64,000 nt of DNA from JAFGIN01 sp050301235 (GCA_050301235.1 JBNKZD010000204.1:33150-97149); one strand, 5' to 3'; shown: positions 18,406-28,039, numbered from the stretch's first letter. Made by a program: numbers and translations. The notes: a model not told the origin generated them from the sequence alone.

Positions 18406-19152
18406 GTGTGTGTCTCCTTGGGGGCAATCAGCCCGCAAGATGTGTGTGATGGTGTTCCCTTCTCTTCGCTATCCTCCCCCTGCGGATTGCTTACAGGTAT
18501 TTAATATTTTATACTTAAGAGTTAAAATAACTACTTGATTTAGTCATGTACAATAATAGCTGACAAAAAACTAGAGAATAATCGATCATTTTAAAAATTA
18601 CCTTTATGGTTTGAAGCAGTTTTTTTCTTTTCTTATTTCGCGTAGTTAGCTTATGCTATCCTTATTTTTAAATTTTTATGGAATTCTGAAGCAAAAAGTT
18701 CTCAAAACAGTACTTCGTAAAAAGTTACACTTAGGAGCAATACCAATTAATTGCAATAAATTAATATAATGCAAGGGTATTTGGTGATGGTTTGCGATGA
18801 ATTGCAATACGAATTGAATATGTCAACGGATGATAAGGATCACTATCTACCCGGTCTTCATCAAATGTTTAGGCATAGCTTCTAATTCTGTCTACAAGGC
18901 CAGTTTTTAAATGCAAAATAGAAACTTACAACAGAGCCAAGAGCAAATGTAATCGCTACTGGGTGCTTATTGTCTTAGAGATAAGGATCATACCTTCTCT
19001 GGTTAATTTATTATGAATAAGGTTTTTGGGAATATCTGAGTGATTTGCAGATTCCTTTTTTAAAGTTTTACTAATGGAGAATTGGATAGCCTGAATTTCA
19101 ATGCTGTCCATATCCCAAAAAGTATGGAAGTTGGTTAAATATATAGTCTGAT
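18406..19152. other. AT-rich spacer with possible gene debris
   Basis: About 750 bases. A minus-strand open frame at 18956-19159 encodes 67 residues with no recognisable motif and no ribosome-binding site, and runs into the 3' end of the neighbouring FG-GAP gene. It is more likely debris than a gene. Promoter sequences for the signalling operon should lie near 18420-18520 but were not resolved. Confidence 0.3.
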
Positions 19153-20688
19153 TCACCACACAAACGAATCACTAAAGTCCTGGATAATGTTTTCCAGGTG
19201 TAGCACATACAGACCATGGGGAACAACGACACCATAATCATTTTTTCCATCCCACTGCATCGAATTCAGATTTCCCATAGACGGTTTTCCGCTTAGGGTC
19301 CGAATCTTTTCACCTTTTGCGGTGTAAATTCCGATTGAAGAAATCGCGGAGCGAGGAACACCGAATGTAATTAAAACCGATCCATTTATAGCACGGGATA
19401 CCCTTATTGAATTGTTCCTTTTTTCAGATCCGGAGATTTCTTGTTTTACATTTACCCCGGTACGTTTTTGCAAAAAAATGAATGAACCTTTTTTCCCAGC
19501 CATGGTTATATCGGGGTAAGTATCACCATTCATGTCACCGCAATAAATTTCGGTACCAATTCCGGATGACGTGTCGATTAAATGGGGGGTAAACTTTGCA
19601 CCACCCTCAAAAGTAGGTGAACGCGTCAGCCTAAACCAGTAGGCCACTGCTGGAGAATCTGTTTCAGGATCCGATCCTGAGTTTTTATGTACCCACCATC
19701 GCTTGGCAGAAACAACATCCTTCAGACCATCTCCGTCAATGTCGCAAAGTGCTACTGCATGCGGTTCCGAAAATGCCGCGCCATACTTGGCTTCTTCACT
19801 TCGGTTACCCATTATCATGTGCTTTATAAAAGTAATACCGCCGCTACCGTCATCGACATTTTCAAACCACGCTAACCCCCATCCGTGAGCATCTAACGCC
19901 GAAACCACATCATTTCTGCCGTCCCCATTGACATCATAAACAGGCATCTGTGAAGGACCAACGCCATCTCTTGTCGATGAGCCTTTGGGTGCAAAATAAT
20001 ATTCATGAAGCTTCCATTGCGGATCTCCTGTAAGCGAAGCGGGTTGCTCCCACCACCCTTCCTTGGTGATAAGATCCATCCGTCCGTCCTTGTTTACATC
20101 GCCTACTCCCATGCCGTGTGTATTCGCAAACCAGGTTCCTTTAGGCGAAATATTGTGAAACTGACACTGGGCCGTTGGGTTCGACCAGTTTACTGCGGCA
20201 AACCCCCAATACCCGCTTTTTACGCCGACAAACTCCGGTTTTTCATCTCCATCGATATCGGTAAACGTGGGAGATTCCATGTCAATACCCGTAAAAACCT
20301 GATGAGAACTCCACCTTCTGGTTGTGTTTTTCGGATTTTCATACCAGATACAACTACCGGTGCCTGCAGCGGTAATAATTACAATGTCCATATATCCGTC
20401 ACCGTTCATGTCGTAAACGAACGTATGCCAGTTCGAAACCCAGCTTTGAAGGTTTGTCACAGGGCTGCCACTGTAAATATCGTGTTTTGTTGTAAAGGAA
20501 GGACCTTCATACCACCAAGGCCCGGAACAGACGTCTACTTTTCCATTTTTGTCAAAATCGGCGAAGCAATTACTTTCCGTATAGTATTGCTTATTCAGAG
20601 TGATCTTTGTCCATTCAACAGTGACTTCACCCATAATGGAAAAACAGATTCCCAAGATTAACAAAAAAACAGTTCGTTCGGCCTTCAT
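19153..20688 (-). CDS. Exported FG-GAP/VCBS-repeat protein with FlgD-like C-terminal domain
   Basis: A 511-residue protein with a signal peptide (cleavage near residue 20). At least five FG-GAP/VCBS-type blades of a beta-propeller follow, each with an Asp-rich calcium-type loop (FADFDKNGKVDV, VYDMNGDGYMDIV, FTDIDGDEKPEFV, VGDVNKDGRMDLI, VYDVNGDGRNDVV). The last 90 residues (SIGIYTAKGEKIRTLSG ... MQWDGKNDYGVVVPHGLYVL) are a FlgD-like Ig domain, the type used at the C-terminus of surface proteins in this group. It probably binds carbohydrate or protein at the cell surface; it has no visible catalytic motif. Transcribed divergently from the sugar-acid-type operon at 21363, with which it is likely co-regulated. 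Confidence 0.85.
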   Translation of the reverse strand: MKAERTVFLLILGICFSIMGEVTVEWTKITLNKQYYTESNCFADFDKNGKVDVCSGPWWYEGPSFTTKHDIYSGSPVTNLQSWVSNWHTFVYDMNGDGYMDIVIITAAGTGSCIWYENPKNTTRRWSSHQVFTGIDMESPTFTDIDGDEKPEFVGVKSGYWGFAAVNWSNPTAQCQFHNISPKGTWFANTHGMGVGDVNKDGRMDLITKEGWWEQPASLTGDPQWKLHEYYFAPKGSSTRDGVGPSQMPVYDVNGDGRNDVVSALDAHGWGLAWFENVDDGSGGITFIKHMIMGNRSEEAKYGAAFSEPHAVALCDIDGDGLKDVVSAKRWWVHKNSGSDPETDSPAVAYWFRLTRSPTFEGGAKFTPHLIDTSSGIGTEIYCGDMNGDTYPDITMAGKKGSFIFLQKRTGVNVKQEISGSEKRNNSIRVSRAINGSVLITFGVPRSAISSIGIYTAKGEKIRTLSGKPSMGNLNSMQWDGKNDYGVVVPHGLYVLHLENIIQDFSDSFVW

Positions 20689-21362
20689 GCTCCCCCCCGT
20701 AATATCTGAACGTTTAAACGGCTCAAAGCCATTTTACAATAGTTACATTAGCAATGTATAATAATGTAATTAGTATCTGTTCAAAATACACTAAAAAGAT
20801 CGTTCATACTTCGATCAGACTCAACACGAACGGTCTTTTTAAGCAAAAATCGCAAATTACGTTCATCCCGTAAAAAGGCGGGAAGCTTGTCGAAAAAAAA
20901 GGACAAAAAGATATTTTTTACAGAAACTAATCGCATAAGTCCAGCTCAGATTTCACCAGAAACTATGGTACATCGTGCAATAATCTCTGCGACACATTTC
21001 TATCACTAACATTTAATTTATTGGATATCCCCCCTGTAATTATTCAAAAAGAATACCATCTTCAGTAATATAAGCTTAAAATGATGAGATTTGATTTTTT
21101 TTTCAAAATACACGAAAAAAAACCCTCCAATTATTTATTCTATGCCAGTTAATTAAAATTATCTACATTTTAGAATTTTTGGATTATATTAATAAAATGT
21201 TTGACATCACTTCTAAACATCGGAGTTGACGATTCGGGGGGATCTGATGTATCTGGTATTGCACCCCTGCCTTGCGGTAAGTTATTACCATTTAAGAAGT
21301 AAAAGATAAATAATCTTACTTTATAATTAACCGGTTAACATATTATCAACGAGGGGGTATAT
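20689..21362. promoter_or_regulatory. Long divergent intergenic region
   Basis: A 674-base AT-rich region between two divergently transcribed exported-protein genes. It must hold both promoters. It contains the hairpin at 20793-20840 and a TTGACA at 21201-21206, but no convincing -10 partner could be fixed. The start of the rightward gene is a GTG with GAGGGGG in front. No open frame or recognisable riboswitch was seen. Confidence 0.45.
20793..20840. terminator. Terminator-like hairpin in divergent region
   Basis: Arms AAAAAGATCGTTC (20793-20805) and GAACGGTCTTTTT (20828-20840) pair over 13 bp with one G-U, around a 22-base loop. The A/T flanks would let it act in either direction. It lies 105 bases upstream of the leftward gene start, where no gene ends, so it may be an attenuator or the end of a small RNA. 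Confidence 0.5.
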
Positions 21363-22811
21363 GTGAGCGTTGGACGAAGGGATTTTATTAAACGTAGTGC
21401 AACTGGTGCAGCAATATTGGCATCTGGGCCAGCACTACTAAAAAGCAGTGCATTTGCCTTAAGCGCTTCAAGATTTTCGGAGAAAAGCGACGTATCATTC
21501 GTTGGTTCATCGTCAACCGGCAGCAGGAAGCAGATGATCCTAGATGTGTTGGCGCCATGGAAGGACACGATTACGGCAGGGATCAATGGAAAGACCGTTG
21601 TAGTGAAACCGAATATGGTCGGCCTTGGTTCAGGTTCCAATCAACTGTTGCCGGCAACTCATGTCGATGCATTGCGAGGAGTTATTGATTTTATTCGATC
21701 GATAAACACAACTATACCGATCATAGTTGGTGATATCCCATGTAATGCGATTTCGAATCTCTCCTCGATGTTCAACACTGTCAAGTACAATGCTTTAAAA
21801 ACAGAATATACTGGAGTGACACTCGCAGATTTTGATAAGACCAACGATTTTCCTGCGGTCGAACGTCATTTCTGGGCTTCAAGCCTTTCTGCTACAAGCC
21901 CTTCAACGATCCCGGTAACTTCAGTATATACAGATGCAAAATACTATGTCATCTCCGTAGGCAAACCGAAAACACATGCCGCCCAGGTGATGACTGGAGT
22001 TAATAAAAACATTCTTATGAGCGCGCCCCGCTGGAACGACAAACAGAAGATGCATGCTGGGGGAAACAAAGGGCTGGCGTACAATCTGTTTCAAATGGCA
22101 AACATTATTTATCCGACCGGCAAGCCGCACTTCTCGGTTCTTGATGCATGGGAAGGAATGGAGGGCGAGGGTCCATTACAGGGTACTAGCGTCATGCAAT
22201 ATTGTGCAGTTGCCGGAACTGACCCTCTCGCTGTAGACCGACTCTGCGCAAAGCTTATGGGATTTTCCGATACGGCGAATAGTCCAATTAATACATCCTC
22301 TCCCAGTTATACAGACATACGTTATCTCGTGTGGATATCAAATGCAGGGTTGGGCAACTACGATCTTGATAAAATAAACTTCATTCTCGGTACACTTTCC
22401 GATCTGGAAAAGTTTGTAATAAAATACAAACTTTCAAACAGCTATACAGGTAATGCAACGAGCTGGACCGGCGGACCTCCGCCTGCGGTTTTTGATAAGG
22501 TGGCAACAGTGAAAGATTCCCGGTTCCTTGATCCGAAACCGTACCTGAAACCACAGTTACGGAATACTGCAACCGGCACTGTTAACATCAGCTTCAGTTT
22601 ACCGGTTTCTTTCAAGATAAAGCTGCGAATCCATAATCTTATGGGTGCCGAAATCCGCAGACTCGGTGACGAATTTCTTAATGCAGGCCGATATACGATT
22701 ATCTGGGATGGTTGTGATTCCCGAGGCTCGCGCGTTCCCACAGGTGAATATATCATCAGATTCGGATACGATTCGGGTGAGATGTGCGACCATGTAACAC
22801 TTGTAAGATAA
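21363..22811 (+). CDS. Tat-exported DUF362 protein with FlgD-like domain
   Basis: A 482-residue protein. Residues 1-35 form a twin-arginine signal (GRRDFIKRSATGAAILASGP). A DUF362 domain follows (about 40-330): VVVKPNMVGLG, then PIIVGDIP, YVISVGKPKTHAAQVMTGVNKNIL and DAWEGMEGEGP are the conserved strings of that family. DUF362 proteins are often ferredoxin-linked or of unknown enzymatic role; no FeS cysteines are present here. The C-terminal 85 residues are a FlgD-like Ig domain (IHNLMGAEIRRLGD ... WDGCDSRGSRVPTGEYII). The GTG at 21363 is used because the ATG at 21361 runs at once into TGA. It is the first gene of a rightward run of five exported proteins. Tat export implies folding or cofactor loading in the cytoplasm. 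Confidence 0.85.
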   Translation: MSVGRRDFIKRSATGAAILASGPALLKSSAFALSASRFSEKSDVSFVGSSSTGSRKQMILDVLAPWKDTITAGINGKTVVVKPNMVGLGSGSNQLLPATHVDALRGVIDFIRSINTTIPIIVGDIPCNAISNLSSMFNTVKYNALKTEYTGVTLADFDKTNDFPAVERHFWASSLSATSPSTIPVTSVYTDAKYYVISVGKPKTHAAQVMTGVNKNILMSAPRWNDKQKMHAGGNKGLAYNLFQMANIIYPTGKPHFSVLDAWEGMEGEGPLQGTSVMQYCAVAGTDPLAVDRLCAKLMGFSDTANSPINTSSPSYTDIRYLVWISNAGLGNYDLDKINFILGTLSDLEKFVIKYKLSNSYTGNATSWTGGPPPAVFDKVATVKDSRFLDPKPYLKPQLRNTATGTVNISFSLPVSFKIKLRIHNLMGAEIRRLGDEFLNAGRYTIIWDGCDSRGSRVPTGEYIIRFGYDSGEMCDHVTLVR

Positions 22812-22825
22812 GTACTATCTTTTTT
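22805..22825 (+). terminator. Weak hairpin with T tract at end of DUF362 gene
   Basis: AAGATA and TATCTT flank a 5-base loop and are followed by four more T. The stem is only 6 bp and AT-rich and overlaps the stop codon. A second GC-rich hairpin without a T tract follows at 22830-22864. Either may attenuate, not end, transcription into the next gene. Confidence 0.3.
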
Positions 22826-22938
22826 AGGTATGGCCGGAGAGAAGTTTTGTTAACCTCCGGCTATATGATCAAAGAAATCTGAATTTCACTGTATGTTAAT
22901 CCGGACGATATATATAATTACCGGAAAAGGAGACTCTA

Positions 22939-24156
22939 ATGAGCCGTCTTCAGTATTGTCTGGTTTTCTCATTCCTGGGATACCAATTAGCCTTTTGCCA
23001 GACAAATGGCACCATAAATCTGCCGAGTTCTCTCTGCGAATCTGGTACTGTTGTCCAGAGTGCGGCCGTTTCAACACCGACTCTCAATCAATGGTGTGAG
23101 GGCCCTGTTGTCGCGCCAAACGGCACGCTCTATTTTGCCGAGCAGAATTCCGGTAACCTCTGGAAAGTGACGCCTGCGGGAGTGATGACAAAACTGGTCA
23201 ATATAGGATCGTATAGTAATGGCCTTGAGTTTAGTCCGGTTAGCGGAAAATTGGTAGCATGTGAAAAGTCACAGATTACTGAACGCGACACCGCAACTGG
23301 CGCTGTTCTGAAGGTGTTAACCACCGATAACGCCAGAGACTGGACAGCTGGAGGTTCCGGGGGATCGAATGACCTGACGTTCGCTATGAATGGTGATATG
23401 TTCTTTACGTCATGGAACCAGCATATCTATTTTCTCTCCAGGGACGGCACGGTTAAAAAAGACTGGAATTTTCCAAGTTCCTACGGCACTTGCCACTGGA
23501 ACGGAATCGAATATATCGAGGAAAAGGGGTTTATTTATGTATGTCAGTATGGTAAAAATCGTGTAGTCACCTTCAAAGTGAATCCCCAGACACACCTTAT
23601 TGATACAAGTACCATGGCACAGTTTGGACCGACGCTTAATAACGCCGACGGAATTACGGTGGATGAGCATTACAATGTTTACGTTTGTTGTAACAGTAAT
23701 CAAGGTGCATATCCCAATTCTGTCGTCGTAATGGACTCAACAGGCAAAGTCCTGGGCAGCATTAAAATGAATCAGGGAAACACATTTGCAGCAGTAAATT
23801 GTGTGTTCGGCACTTCAATGAGTGGAGGTGGACCTAATCCAACAACTTTGTACGTAACCGGGGTCAAAGGTGCTTTTAAAATCCAGCTGAAAGTTCGAGG
23901 AAGAGTGTGGCCAAACGTGACAGCGACGGAAAAGTTTAACAAAAAGAGTTATTTCAATGCTACGCCAACGTCCTTTTTACAAAATGCGGTTATTATCAAT
24001 GGATTTAATACCGCCAGTCCACTCACGATGGGTGTGTTCGATCTTCGCGGAAGCAAGATCCCAAAATCAGCCCTTGCCCATCCAGGAATGTCGAATATGA
24101 CGGCGGTTGTACGGACAACAGCCGGGGAGACTATGCACTTTACAATGATACGTTGA
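22939..24156 (+). CDS. Exported SMP-30/gluconolactonase-like beta-propeller
   Basis: A 405-residue protein with a signal peptide (MSRLQYCLVFSFLGYQLAFC). The fold is of the SMP-30/LRE type: CEGPVVAPNGTLYFAEQNSGNLWKV opens the propeller (conserved acidic ligand in EGP), then YSNGLEFSPVSGKLVACE, WNGIEYIEEKGFIYVCQYG and NADGITVDEHYNVYVCC supply the Asn and Asp metal-ligand positions of the family. It would hydrolyse a sugar lactone to a sugar acid outside the cytoplasm. The last 65 residues are a short, degenerate sorting-type domain (MGVFDLRGSKIPKSAL). It is second in the exported operon, 127 bases after the DUF362 gene, and would feed a sugar acid to the enolase-superfamily product. Confidence 0.82.
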   Translation: MSRLQYCLVFSFLGYQLAFCQTNGTINLPSSLCESGTVVQSAAVSTPTLNQWCEGPVVAPNGTLYFAEQNSGNLWKVTPAGVMTKLVNIGSYSNGLEFSPVSGKLVACEKSQITERDTATGAVLKVLTTDNARDWTAGGSGGSNDLTFAMNGDMFFTSWNQHIYFLSRDGTVKKDWNFPSSYGTCHWNGIEYIEEKGFIYVCQYGKNRVVTFKVNPQTHLIDTSTMAQFGPTLNNADGITVDEHYNVYVCCNSNQGAYPNSVVVMDSTGKVLGSIKMNQGNTFAAVNCVFGTSMSGGGPNPTTLYVTGVKGAFKIQLKVRGRVWPNVTATEKFNKKSYFNATPTSFLQNAVIINGFNTASPLTMGVFDLRGSKIPKSALAHPGMSNMTAVVRTTAGETMHFTMIR

Positions 24157-24249
24157 AATAGTTCACGGTGTAATCTGTTAAAGCGATATTTAAGAAAAAT
24201 TTAAATAATTTACTGCAAACACGTTGAACAGTAACCCGAAAGGGGCTCT

Positions 24250-25467
24250 ATGAAAAGCAACATCGTTCATGTAACCTTGATTTTCGTTTTGCTGGTTGTT
24301 TTCACTACGCCGGCAACATCACAATGGGCAAAGACAAAATGGTCGGCCAGTGCCGGTTTTTTGGAACTTTACTCAAAAGGGAACACCGTTTTCACGAAAT
24401 CGTGGGACTCCCTCAACGGCGGTCAGATGTTTCTTACCGAGGACAACGGAGAAACCTGGACGAAAATCGCTTCAGCAGACAACAATGTCGATATTCTGTC
24501 GGTGGTACTGTTGAACAGTGGTATACTTGCAGGTACATGGAATGGTTTTTTTAAATCTCCCTTGGGCAATGTAAGCTGGAATGCGACTGCCCTCACTGGA
24601 ATACCCGGAAACAGTGTCATCTGGTCCGTAACGATGACCTCCAAAGCACTCTTTGCCGGTACAAAAGGAAGCGTCTATAAATCAACAGATAGCGGCACCA
24701 CATGGACTGAGATCAAATCGGGATTGCCTGCAAATGCCCGAATAGTCACAGTTACAACGGATGAAAACTCGATTTTTGCCGGTACTGACAGCAGTGGCGT
24801 TTTCAAAACCACCATTCAAGGCACAAGTTGGACTGCAGTCAATACTGGCCTTGCGGACAAACATATTAAACAACTGGCAGTCACAGGTGCTAACCTGTTT
24901 GCGGTAACCTGGAAGGGTATTTCCGTATCAGATAACGGCGGCACGAGCTGGAAGGCCAGCGCTCCCTCCCTTAAAGATGTTAACTGCATATTGACAATAA
25001 GCAATCAGATTTTCGTCGGAACGGACACCAGCGGAGTTTATCGTTCAACTGATAACGGCACCACCTGGACACCGTTCAACGAGGGTATTCAAATTACCCG
25101 GGTCTGGTCACTTGTCGCATGCGGCAATAATATCTTTGCCGGAACAGGTAACGGAATTTATCGTGTCCCCTCCACCACTACTCAGGCCTCTAAAACCGAT
25201 GGTAAGCAACCGGTATACCCGAAAGGACTGCAATTCAGCAGGCATGTTTCCGAACTTACAGTCACATTCGCGCTTTCCAGGCCCGAAACTATAACCCTTG
25301 AAATATACGATTTCAACGGCAAAAGGTTACAATCCCTGGTTCAGGGTAACTTTGATACCGGAGTACAATCTGTTAATTTTTCTACCGGAACGATAGCACG
25401 GGGGTCATATGTACTGCGCCTGAGTGCAGGAAAGACCCTGTATCAAAGGATCATATCGATTCAATAG
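24250..25467 (+). CDS. Exported BNR/Ycf48-like propeller with FlgD-like domain
   Basis: A 405-residue protein with a clear signal peptide (first 25 residues). It is followed by about six repeats carrying the Asp-box/BNR pattern S-x-D-x-G-x-x-W (LTEDNGETWTKI, STDSGTTWTEI, VSDNGGTSWKAS, STDNGTTWTPF), as in sialidase-type and Ycf48 propellers. Catalytic sialidase residues (Arg triad, Tyr) are not evident, so a binding or scaffold role is more likely than hydrolysis. The C-terminal 75 residues are a FlgD/type-A-like sorting domain (LEIYDFNGKRLQSLVQG ... RGSYVLRL). Third gene of the exported operon, 93 bases after the lactonase-like gene. Confidence 0.82.
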   Translation: MKSNIVHVTLIFVLLVVFTTPATSQWAKTKWSASAGFLELYSKGNTVFTKSWDSLNGGQMFLTEDNGETWTKIASADNNVDILSVVLLNSGILAGTWNGFFKSPLGNVSWNATALTGIPGNSVIWSVTMTSKALFAGTKGSVYKSTDSGTTWTEIKSGLPANARIVTVTTDENSIFAGTDSSGVFKTTIQGTSWTAVNTGLADKHIKQLAVTGANLFAVTWKGISVSDNGGTSWKASAPSLKDVNCILTISNQIFVGTDTSGVYRSTDNGTTWTPFNEGIQITRVWSLVACGNNIFAGTGNGIYRVPSTTTQASKTDGKQPVYPKGLQFSRHVSELTVTFALSRPETITLEIYDFNGKRLQSLVQGNFDTGVQSVNFSTGTIARGSYVLRLSAGKTLYQRIISIQ

Positions 25468-25584
25468 CAGCCGGTGTGAAGCTGAAGACGCTGCCGGTGA
25501 AGCATTCATTTCAGCATGTGAACCGGCCATCCCGTAATTGACAGACAATAATCAGTCAGCAAATCAACCAAAAAGGATATGCTT

Positions 25585-26946
25585 ATGCGAAACGTTACCG
25601 GAATGAATAACAGTCTTTCGAATTCTGGAAGACGAGAGTTTTTGTACAAGCTCGGAGCGGCCACAGTCGGAGCTGCAGGGATTACTGGCCTCATGGGGCC
25701 CTTTGATTACGCCCGGGCAGCAATAGCTCCCGGTGAACGGGGTATAAAAATCACCAATTTAACCGTTGCAACTATACGGGGATTGAACAGTACCGGTCGT
25801 GTTGTGCGTCTCGACACAAATGTGGGAATTTCGGGTTACGGCGAATGCCGTGTCGAAGATAACCAGGCTGCTAACGAGTTGACCAAATGCAAACCTATTG
25901 TTATCGGTATGAATCCTACACAGGTAGACAAAGTTTTCAATGCGATCAACGCCGCTTTAAATCCAACTGCGAACTGGAAGCAGATAACCAATGCCGGTGG
26001 TGCGATTGCCGGTATCGAGTGCGCCTGCTGGGACATTACCGGAAAAGTATATAACCTCCCGATATGGAAACTCATTGGGCCAAAACTCAGAGACGGGATG
26101 CGACTTTATGCTGACACCTGGGTTTTTAATTCCTCCGAAATGAGCAGCGAAGTCAACAGGCGTCTTAATATGGGATTCACCTGGTTTAAAACCGATTTGA
26201 ACTTTCTAGGCGGTTCCGATTACCAGAATTCTCCCAACCCCAACCCTTACACCGCTTCGAATGGTTCGGCCAAGCGCGTACTTGATTCGGGCATCAACAA
26301 ATGGCTGGATTACACTTCGAAGTACAGGAAAATTATTGGTGACTACCCTCTCTCCGCTGATCACTTTTTTAACTGGTCACCTTCAGGCAGCGGCAACCAG
26401 CTCGATGTTGCTTCAGCTATCAAGGCAGCAAATGCTCTTGGGCAAAAGGGGTATATGGATGCGAGTCTTGGCGGATGGGCGGAAGATATTATTCCGTGGC
26501 ATTACTATAAAGAACTCGCAGAGATTACAGCCGGAACCGATATGGCCATTTTAACCGGAGAAGACACGTTCGGCGTCCCTCTTGCAAAGGAACTGGTCGA
26601 CGCGAAGGCGATTGACTATTTTCATCCTGATCCGTGTACATTCGGCGGGATTCACCAGAGCAGGCTTGCCGCCATGTATGCGCATTCCAAAGGTATCAAG
26701 ACCGCGTTCCACCAGTCGAACGGACCGATCGCGACAATTATGTGCGCCCACATTTCAGCAGGTATCCCCGATTTTCTCTGTTGTGAACACCATTACTCCG
26801 AACTATCGTGGTATGACTCACTGCTTGATGGTATTCCAAAGCCGATGTTGCAGAAAAACGGATACGTACCGATACCGGATGGACCCGGACTCGGTATCAC
26901 GCTTAACGAGGCTGCATTCAGAGCGCATGGGACGTGGTTTTCATGA
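25585..26946 (+). CDS. Tat-exported enolase-superfamily (mandelate racemase/muconate lactonizing type) enzyme
   Basis: A 453-residue protein with a twin-arginine signal (NSGRREFLYKLGAATVGAAG). The enolase-superfamily body follows: N-terminal capping domain (GYGECRVEDNQAANELT), barrel strand with WFKTDLNF (Lys of the KxD/K motif), metal-ligand Asp in PLSADHFF, Glu in LTGEDTFG, Asp in DYFHPDPCTFGG and a His in KTAFHQSNGP that would form the His-Asp dyad. This arrangement fits sugar-acid dehydratases of the mandelate racemase branch. Such enzymes are normally cytoplasmic, so Tat export is notable. The ATG at 25585 is preferred to the one at 25579 because AAGGA lies seven bases before it. Exact substrate is unknown. 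No sorting domain is attached. Confidence 0.85.
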   Translation: MRNVTGMNNSLSNSGRREFLYKLGAATVGAAGITGLMGPFDYARAAIAPGERGIKITNLTVATIRGLNSTGRVVRLDTNVGISGYGECRVEDNQAANELTKCKPIVIGMNPTQVDKVFNAINAALNPTANWKQITNAGGAIAGIECACWDITGKVYNLPIWKLIGPKLRDGMRLYADTWVFNSSEMSSEVNRRLNMGFTWFKTDLNFLGGSDYQNSPNPNPYTASNGSAKRVLDSGINKWLDYTSKYRKIIGDYPLSADHFFNWSPSGSGNQLDVASAIKAANALGQKGYMDASLGGWAEDIIPWHYYKELAEITAGTDMAILTGEDTFGVPLAKELVDAKAIDYFHPDPCTFGGIHQSRLAAMYAHSKGIKTAFHQSNGPIATIMCAHISAGIPDFLCCEHHYSELSWYDSLLDGIPKPMLQKNGYVPIPDGPGLGITLNEAAFRAHGTWFS

Positions 26947-26983
26947 AAACTAAATTAACTTACAGAACCGTTGAAAGGTAGAA

Positions 26984-28012
26984 ATGGTTATGAAGAATCT
27001 GACAGGTGTAATGATGATAATGTTCCTGGCGCTGTCGATACCATCTCTGGCATCAGCCGATGGAGAAAAAATACTGATTTTCAGAGACGCCAAACCATAC
27101 AACGGACATTTACAGGCAATAAACGCAGGTGTCGCCATGGTAAGAGAATTCGGAAAAGATAACAAATTTTCTGTAGATACCACAGTGAACCTCTCATCAT
27201 TCAATAGTGCCAATCTTTCCAATTATGAAGCGGTTGTTTTCATGCAACCTTACAGAGAAGTTAATGGGGAGTGGTTTAATGATACCATGAATGCATCACA
27301 GGATTCAGCATTTCAGGCTTTTATGCTTTCGGGAAAGGGACTGGTCGGCATCCATTGCGCAGATAGATTAAACAACAACTCGCAGTGGTATCTGAATCTC
27401 CTCGGGGTACAGTACCTCAACGATATCGGGCCGCAAACCTGTACTTACCATGTGGTAGACACCAAGCACCCTCTGACTGAAGGTATATCTCAGACCTTTA
27501 CCAGTTCGCAACAGGTCAGATGCAACAAACTGTTCTTCAGTGACACCTCCAAAGGTTTTACCATCCTGGTTAAGGCAGACCAGAAAGATTACCCGGCCAA
27601 CCAGAAACAGAGCTCTTATCCTTATGTCTGGATACACGATTACCAGAAAGCGCGGGTATGGTGCGGATCGATGGGACACACCCCGCAAACATTTTCCACA
27701 GATGCTACATGGCGTAAACTGATGCTCAGGGGCATCCTTTATGCGCTCAACCGCCCAGGCTACGGTCCTACCGTATCGATATCCAGGTTATCGCTTCCGC
27801 ATCTTGTTCCATGCATGTCGGAACAGGGACAGAGCGGTAATATGCGTATATTTGATCTCTCCGGCAGGATGATCAGCGGCATGCGTGAACGTTCGATGAG
27901 TCAGGATATATCTGTTCAGGACAGCAGAATGCTCCCTTCCGGAATCTACATTACTACTCCACACAGTGCCGATTCATACCATGGTGTCTTCCAAATGTCG
28001 TTAACGCAGTGA
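26984..28012 (+). CDS. Exported ThuA-like protein
   Basis: A 342-residue protein with an N-terminal signal peptide ending near ASA (residue 25). The ThuA fold follows: ILIFRDAKPYNGHLQAINAG, then LSNYEAVVFMQPYREVNGEW, FMLSGKGLVGIHCADRL and YHVVDTKHPLTEGI are the conserved stretches of this glutamine-amidotransferase-like family, which is associated with trehalose or other sugar utilisation. The last 80 residues are a degenerate FlgD-like domain (MRIFDLSGRMISGM). Only 37 bases separate it from the enolase-superfamily gene, and a strong hairpin follows, so it closes the operon. The catalytic role of ThuA proteins is poorly defined; sugar 3-keto chemistry is a family-level association, not seen here. 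Confidence 0.84.
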   Translation: MVMKNLTGVMMIMFLALSIPSLASADGEKILIFRDAKPYNGHLQAINAGVAMVREFGKDNKFSVDTTVNLSSFNSANLSNYEAVVFMQPYREVNGEWFNDTMNASQDSAFQAFMLSGKGLVGIHCADRLNNNSQWYLNLLGVQYLNDIGPQTCTYHVVDTKHPLTEGISQTFTSSQQVRCNKLFFSDTSKGFTILVKADQKDYPANQKQSSYPYVWIHDYQKARVWCGSMGHTPQTFSTDATWRKLMLRGILYALNRPGYGPTVSISRLSLPHLVPCMSEQGQSGNMRIFDLSGRMISGMRERSMSQDISVQDSRMLPSGIYITTPHSADSYHGVFQMSLTQ

Positions 28013-28039
28013 TGTGACGCTGAACAACAGGTGCATTTT

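Noticed and set aside
18956..19159. 67-residue minus-strand open frame next to the FG-GAP gene
   Set aside because: No motif, no ribosome-binding site, AT-rich; overlaps the end of the neighbouring gene. Considered debris.
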